A stretch of 6,961 nucleotides of DNA, taken from positions 1 to 6,961 of the forward strand of contig CAMNFX010000072.1 in assembly GCA_946537585.1 (NCBI GenBank), read 5' to 3'. Shown here in pieces: positions 4,755-6,961 of the stretch. The DNA is from an uncultured Lachnospiraceae bacterium. GTDB lineage: Bacteria > Bacillota > Clostridia > Lachnospirales > Lachnospiraceae. Both the position numbers and the translations under genes were made by a program. The stretch's first letter is position 1. Each line of letters opens with the position of its first letter. The notes under the pieces were generated by a model, which had not been told where the DNA came from, searched no databases, and saw only the letters and a list, made by a program, of their open reading frames with translations.

Positions 4755-6782
4755 ATGATACTTTCCGTAAACAATCTGAATAAAAGCTATGACGGACGGG
4801 ATATCCTGCGGGATGTTTCGTTCCATATTGAAGCGCACGACAAGCTCGCTATTACCGGAATCAACGGAGCAGGCAAAACTACACTCCTGAAGCTGATCAT
4901 CGGAGAGGAGCGTCCCGACGGCGGCACGGTAGTCATTCCGAAGGACGTGCGCATCGGATATCTTTCGCAGATCCCGGATATCACCTCGGACCGGACGATC
5001 TATGAGGAGGTCTTAAGTGTCAAGCAGGAGCTCCTCGATATCGAGCAGAAGCTTCGTTCCATGGAGCTTGATATGCATACAGAGGAGGACTACGACCGCT
5101 ACACTGCCCTGTCCCACCGCTTTGAGTCCGAAGGCGGATATGCGATCCGTTCCAACGTCACCGGCATCTTAAAGGGGCTCGGATTTCAGGAGGACGAATT
5201 CGGGAAAAAGGTCCCCGTCCTCTCCGGCGGCCAGAAGACCCGGCTTTCCCTGGGACGTCTGCTGATGGATGCGCCCGATATCCTGATCCTTGATGAGCCT
5301 ACGAACCACCTGGATATCGCCTCTGTCAGCTGGCTCGAGGGGTATCTTCGCGGCTGGAAGGGCGCAGTGATCATCGTATCGCATGACCGGTACTTCCTGG
5401 ACCGCATCGTTAACAAGGTCCTGGACATTGAAAACGGCCATGCGCGGCTTTATACAGGAAACTATACCGCATTTGCCGAGAAAAAAGCAGCGCTTCGCAA
5501 GGACCAGATGCGCGCCTGGCTCAACAACCAGGCAGAAATAAAGCATCAGCAGGAGGTCATCGAAAAGCTGCGGCGCTTTAACCGGGAAAAATCCATCAGG
5601 CGTGCCGAATCCAGGGAAAAGATGCTCGGAAAGATCGAGCGCGTGGAAAAGCCCTTTGATGTGGATGACGCCATGCGGCTTCACTTCACTCCCTCCAAGC
5701 TGTCGGGAAAGGATGTGCTGTTTGCTGACAGTCTGTCCAAATCCTATGGAAGCATGGAGCTTTTCGCAGGTGTCGACCTGGATGTAAAGCGCGGCGAAAA
5801 GCTCGCCATTATCGGTCCGAACGGAACCGGCAAAACCACGCTTCTGAAGATCATCAACGGCAGCGAGACTGCCGACAGCGGAGAACTGGAATTCGGTTCC
5901 CGTGTCGAGACCGCGTATTACGACCAGGAGCACCATGTCCTCGATCCGGATAATACGGTCTTTGACGAAATATCGGATGCCTACCCGAATATGAACAATA
6001 CCGAGATCCGGAACCTTCTGGCCTCCTTCCTTTTTACAGGGGAGGATGTCTTCAAGATGGTCCGGGACCTTTCCGGTGGAGAAAAGGGCCGGCTCTCGCT
6101 GGCCAAGCTGATGCTTTCGAAGGCCAACCTTCTCCTGCTCGACGAGCCGACCAACCATCTTGACATCATCTCAAAGGAGATCCTGGAGGAAGCCGTGCGC
6201 AATTATGAAGGCACCGTGATCTATGTCTCCCATGACCGTTACTTTATCAACCGTACGGCGACCCGTATCCTTGAGCTTGATCATCATCACTTTGTCAATT
6301 ACCAGGGCAATTATGATTATTATCTGGAAAAAAAGGCCGATCCTGATTTCGACGCCGATAAGGCGGTCAGCGGCCGCCTGATTCCGGAAGGCAGAAAGCC
6401 GGAGCGAAAGGAATCCCCCGCAGAAAATACCGGTACGGAAACTGGTAAAGCCCTTTCAGCGGCCCGGTCCGAGGGCGGGCAGGAGCCGGCAGGTCCGGCG
6501 TCAGCATCCGGAGATGCCGCTCCCCTCTCCTACCAGGAGCAGAAGGAACGCAAGCAGCAGCTGCAGAAGCTCCGTACCGCGTTATCCGGCTGTGAAAAGG
6601 AAATTGAAAAGAACGAGCAGGCTTCGGAGGAGATCGATCAGCAGATGTCGCTCCCCGAAAATGCCGTCAACTCCGCAAAGCTCAACGAGCTGGTGCAAAA
6701 AAAGAACAGCATAGCTGCTGTTCTGGAAGAGCTCTATCAGAAATGGGAAGAGCTGTCCGAAGCGATCGACAGCTTCGGCTGA
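4755..6782 (+). CDS. ABC-F family ATPase, YdiF-like ribosome-associated translation factor
   Basis: A 675-residue soluble protein with two ABC ATPase domains and no membrane segment, as in ABC-F factors that bind the ribosomal E site. NBD1 (about 1-240) has Walker A GINGAGKTT (35-43), signature LSGGQ (156-160), Walker B with Asp180-Glu181 in DEPTNHLD, and the switch His210. The charged helical linker (about 241-315, rich in Lys/Arg/Gln) matches the tRNA-contacting PtIM. NBD2 (about 318-525) has GPNGTGKT (354-361), LSGGEKGR (439-446), Asp463-Glu464 and His493. Both catalytic glutamates are present. A low-complexity stretch (about 535-590) leads to a predicted coiled-coil C-terminal domain (about 591-672). 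Overall order and length (YdiF is roughly 640 residues) fit the YdiF/Uup side of the family better than the short resistance forms. ATG 4755 is chosen because NBD1 begins at residue 2. No Shine-Dalgarno site is visible before it. It is probably co-transcribed with the gene 18 nt downstream. A role in antibiotic resistance cannot be excluded, but the C-terminal domain argues for housekeeping. Confidence 0.96.
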   Translation: MILSVNNLNKSYDGRDILRDVSFHIEAHDKLAITGINGAGKTTLLKLIIGEERPDGGTVVIPKDVRIGYLSQIPDITSDRTIYEEVLSVKQELLDIEQKLRSMELDMHTEEDYDRYTALSHRFESEGGYAIRSNVTGILKGLGFQEDEFGKKVPVLSGGQKTRLSLGRLLMDAPDILILDEPTNHLDIASVSWLEGYLRGWKGAVIIVSHDRYFLDRIVNKVLDIENGHARLYTGNYTAFAEKKAALRKDQMRAWLNNQAEIKHQQEVIEKLRRFNREKSIRRAESREKMLGKIERVEKPFDVDDAMRLHFTPSKLSGKDVLFADSLSKSYGSMELFAGVDLDVKRGEKLAIIGPNGTGKTTLLKIINGSETADSGELEFGSRVETAYYDQEHHVLDPDNTVFDEISDAYPNMNNTEIRNLLASFLFTGEDVFKMVRDLSGGEKGRLSLAKLMLSKANLLLLDEPTNHLDIISKEILEEAVRNYEGTVIYVSHDRYFINRTATRILELDHHHFVNYQGNYDYYLEKKADPDFDADKAVSGRLIPEGRKPERKESPAENTGTETGKALSAARSEGGQEPAGPASASGDAAPLSYQEQKERKQQLQKLRTALSGCEKEIEKNEQASEEIDQQMSLPENAVNSAKLNELVQKKNSIAAVLEELYQKWEELSEAIDSFG

Positions 6783-6789
6783 TAAGAAT

Positions 6790-6796
6790 GAGGTGA
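6790..6796 (+). promoter_or_regulatory. Ribosome binding site of the partial membrane-protein gene
   Basis: GAGGTGA lies 4 nt before ATG 6801. It supports the edge frame as a real gene that begins just after the ABC-F stop. Confidence 0.8.
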
Positions 6797-6800
6797 TATT

Positions 6801-6961
6801 ATGCGCATACTTGAGCATCCGACACTTCGCCGTATCCTTGCTGTCCTCGGCCTGATCCTGATCCTCGGGCTGCTGGCAGGATTCATCATCGTTCTGGCAT
6901 CGGGAGGAAGCCTGACGCTTGCCCTCGGGCTTTTCGGCTGCTTCACGATGATGTCCGTCAT
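6801..6961 (+). CDS. Small hydrophobic membrane protein, partial (runs off the window)
   Basis: An open frame from ATG 6801 to the window edge, giving 53 residues and no stop. It begins MRILEHPTLRR, a short basic N-terminus, followed by a Leu/Ile/Gly-rich hydrophobic segment at about residues 11-33 and a second starting near residue 37. It therefore looks like an integral membrane protein with at least two helices. A strong ribosome site, GAGGTGA (6790-6796), lies 4 nt before the ATG, and the gap to the ABC-F stop is only 18 nt with no terminator. It is therefore probably the next gene of that transcript. I do not recognise the family. A function linked to the ABC-F gene is not implied beyond co-transcription. 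Confidence 0.75.
   Translation, partial: MRILEHPTLRRILAVLGLILILGLLAGFIIVLASGGSLTLALGLFGCFTMMSV

Noticed and set aside
5169..6158. 329-codon minus-strand frame antisense to the ABC-F gene
   Set aside because: It lies wholly inside an intact ABC-F gene with all motifs and shows no recognisable domain. Long antisense frames are common shadows in GC-rich coding DNA.

Overview
The window looks like a moderately GC-rich Gram-positive chromosome, most likely class Clostridia and Lachnospiraceae-like. This is inferred from the protein styles and gene order: a class A penicillin-binding protein with an acidic/proline tail, an SH3b-NlpC/P60 cell-wall hydrolase, and a YdiF-type ABC-F protein. No 16S or other marker is present, so the family-level placement is a guess. 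I see no tRNA, rRNA, CRISPR array, insertion sequence or phage gene.

Layout: two divergent transcription units flank a 354-bp intergenic region (4401-4754). Leftward, on the minus strand, a bifunctional peptidoglycan synthase (4400-1767) overlaps by 4 nt with a membrane-anchored SH3b/NlpC-P60 endopeptidase (1770-136). They form a tightly coupled wall-synthesis and wall-remodelling operon, which appears to end at a hairpin at 79-104. Rightward, on the plus strand, an ABC-F translation factor (4755-6782) is followed after 18 nt by a small hydrophobic membrane protein that runs off the window (6801 onward).

The intergenic region holds a candidate promoter in each direction and several GC-rich inverted repeats. 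It also has a short reading frame with a strong Shine-Dalgarno site, 4548-4700, upstream of and in frame with the ABC-F gene. Three consecutive proline codons in that frame fall exactly on the 3' arm of a hairpin followed by a T-rich tract. Some ABC-F proteins act on stalled ribosomes and several ABC-F genes are controlled by leader-peptide attenuation, so this is the most interesting speculative signal here. A better-looking promoter lies downstream of it, so the idea is unproven.

The genes themselves are ordinary, well-conserved housekeeping functions. I found no clearly novel multi-gene system. The other points worth a look are an internal duplication of a two-SH3b module in the hydrolase, a start-codon ambiguity (TTG or GTG) at the synthase-hydrolase junction, and an unassigned linker segment in the synthase.
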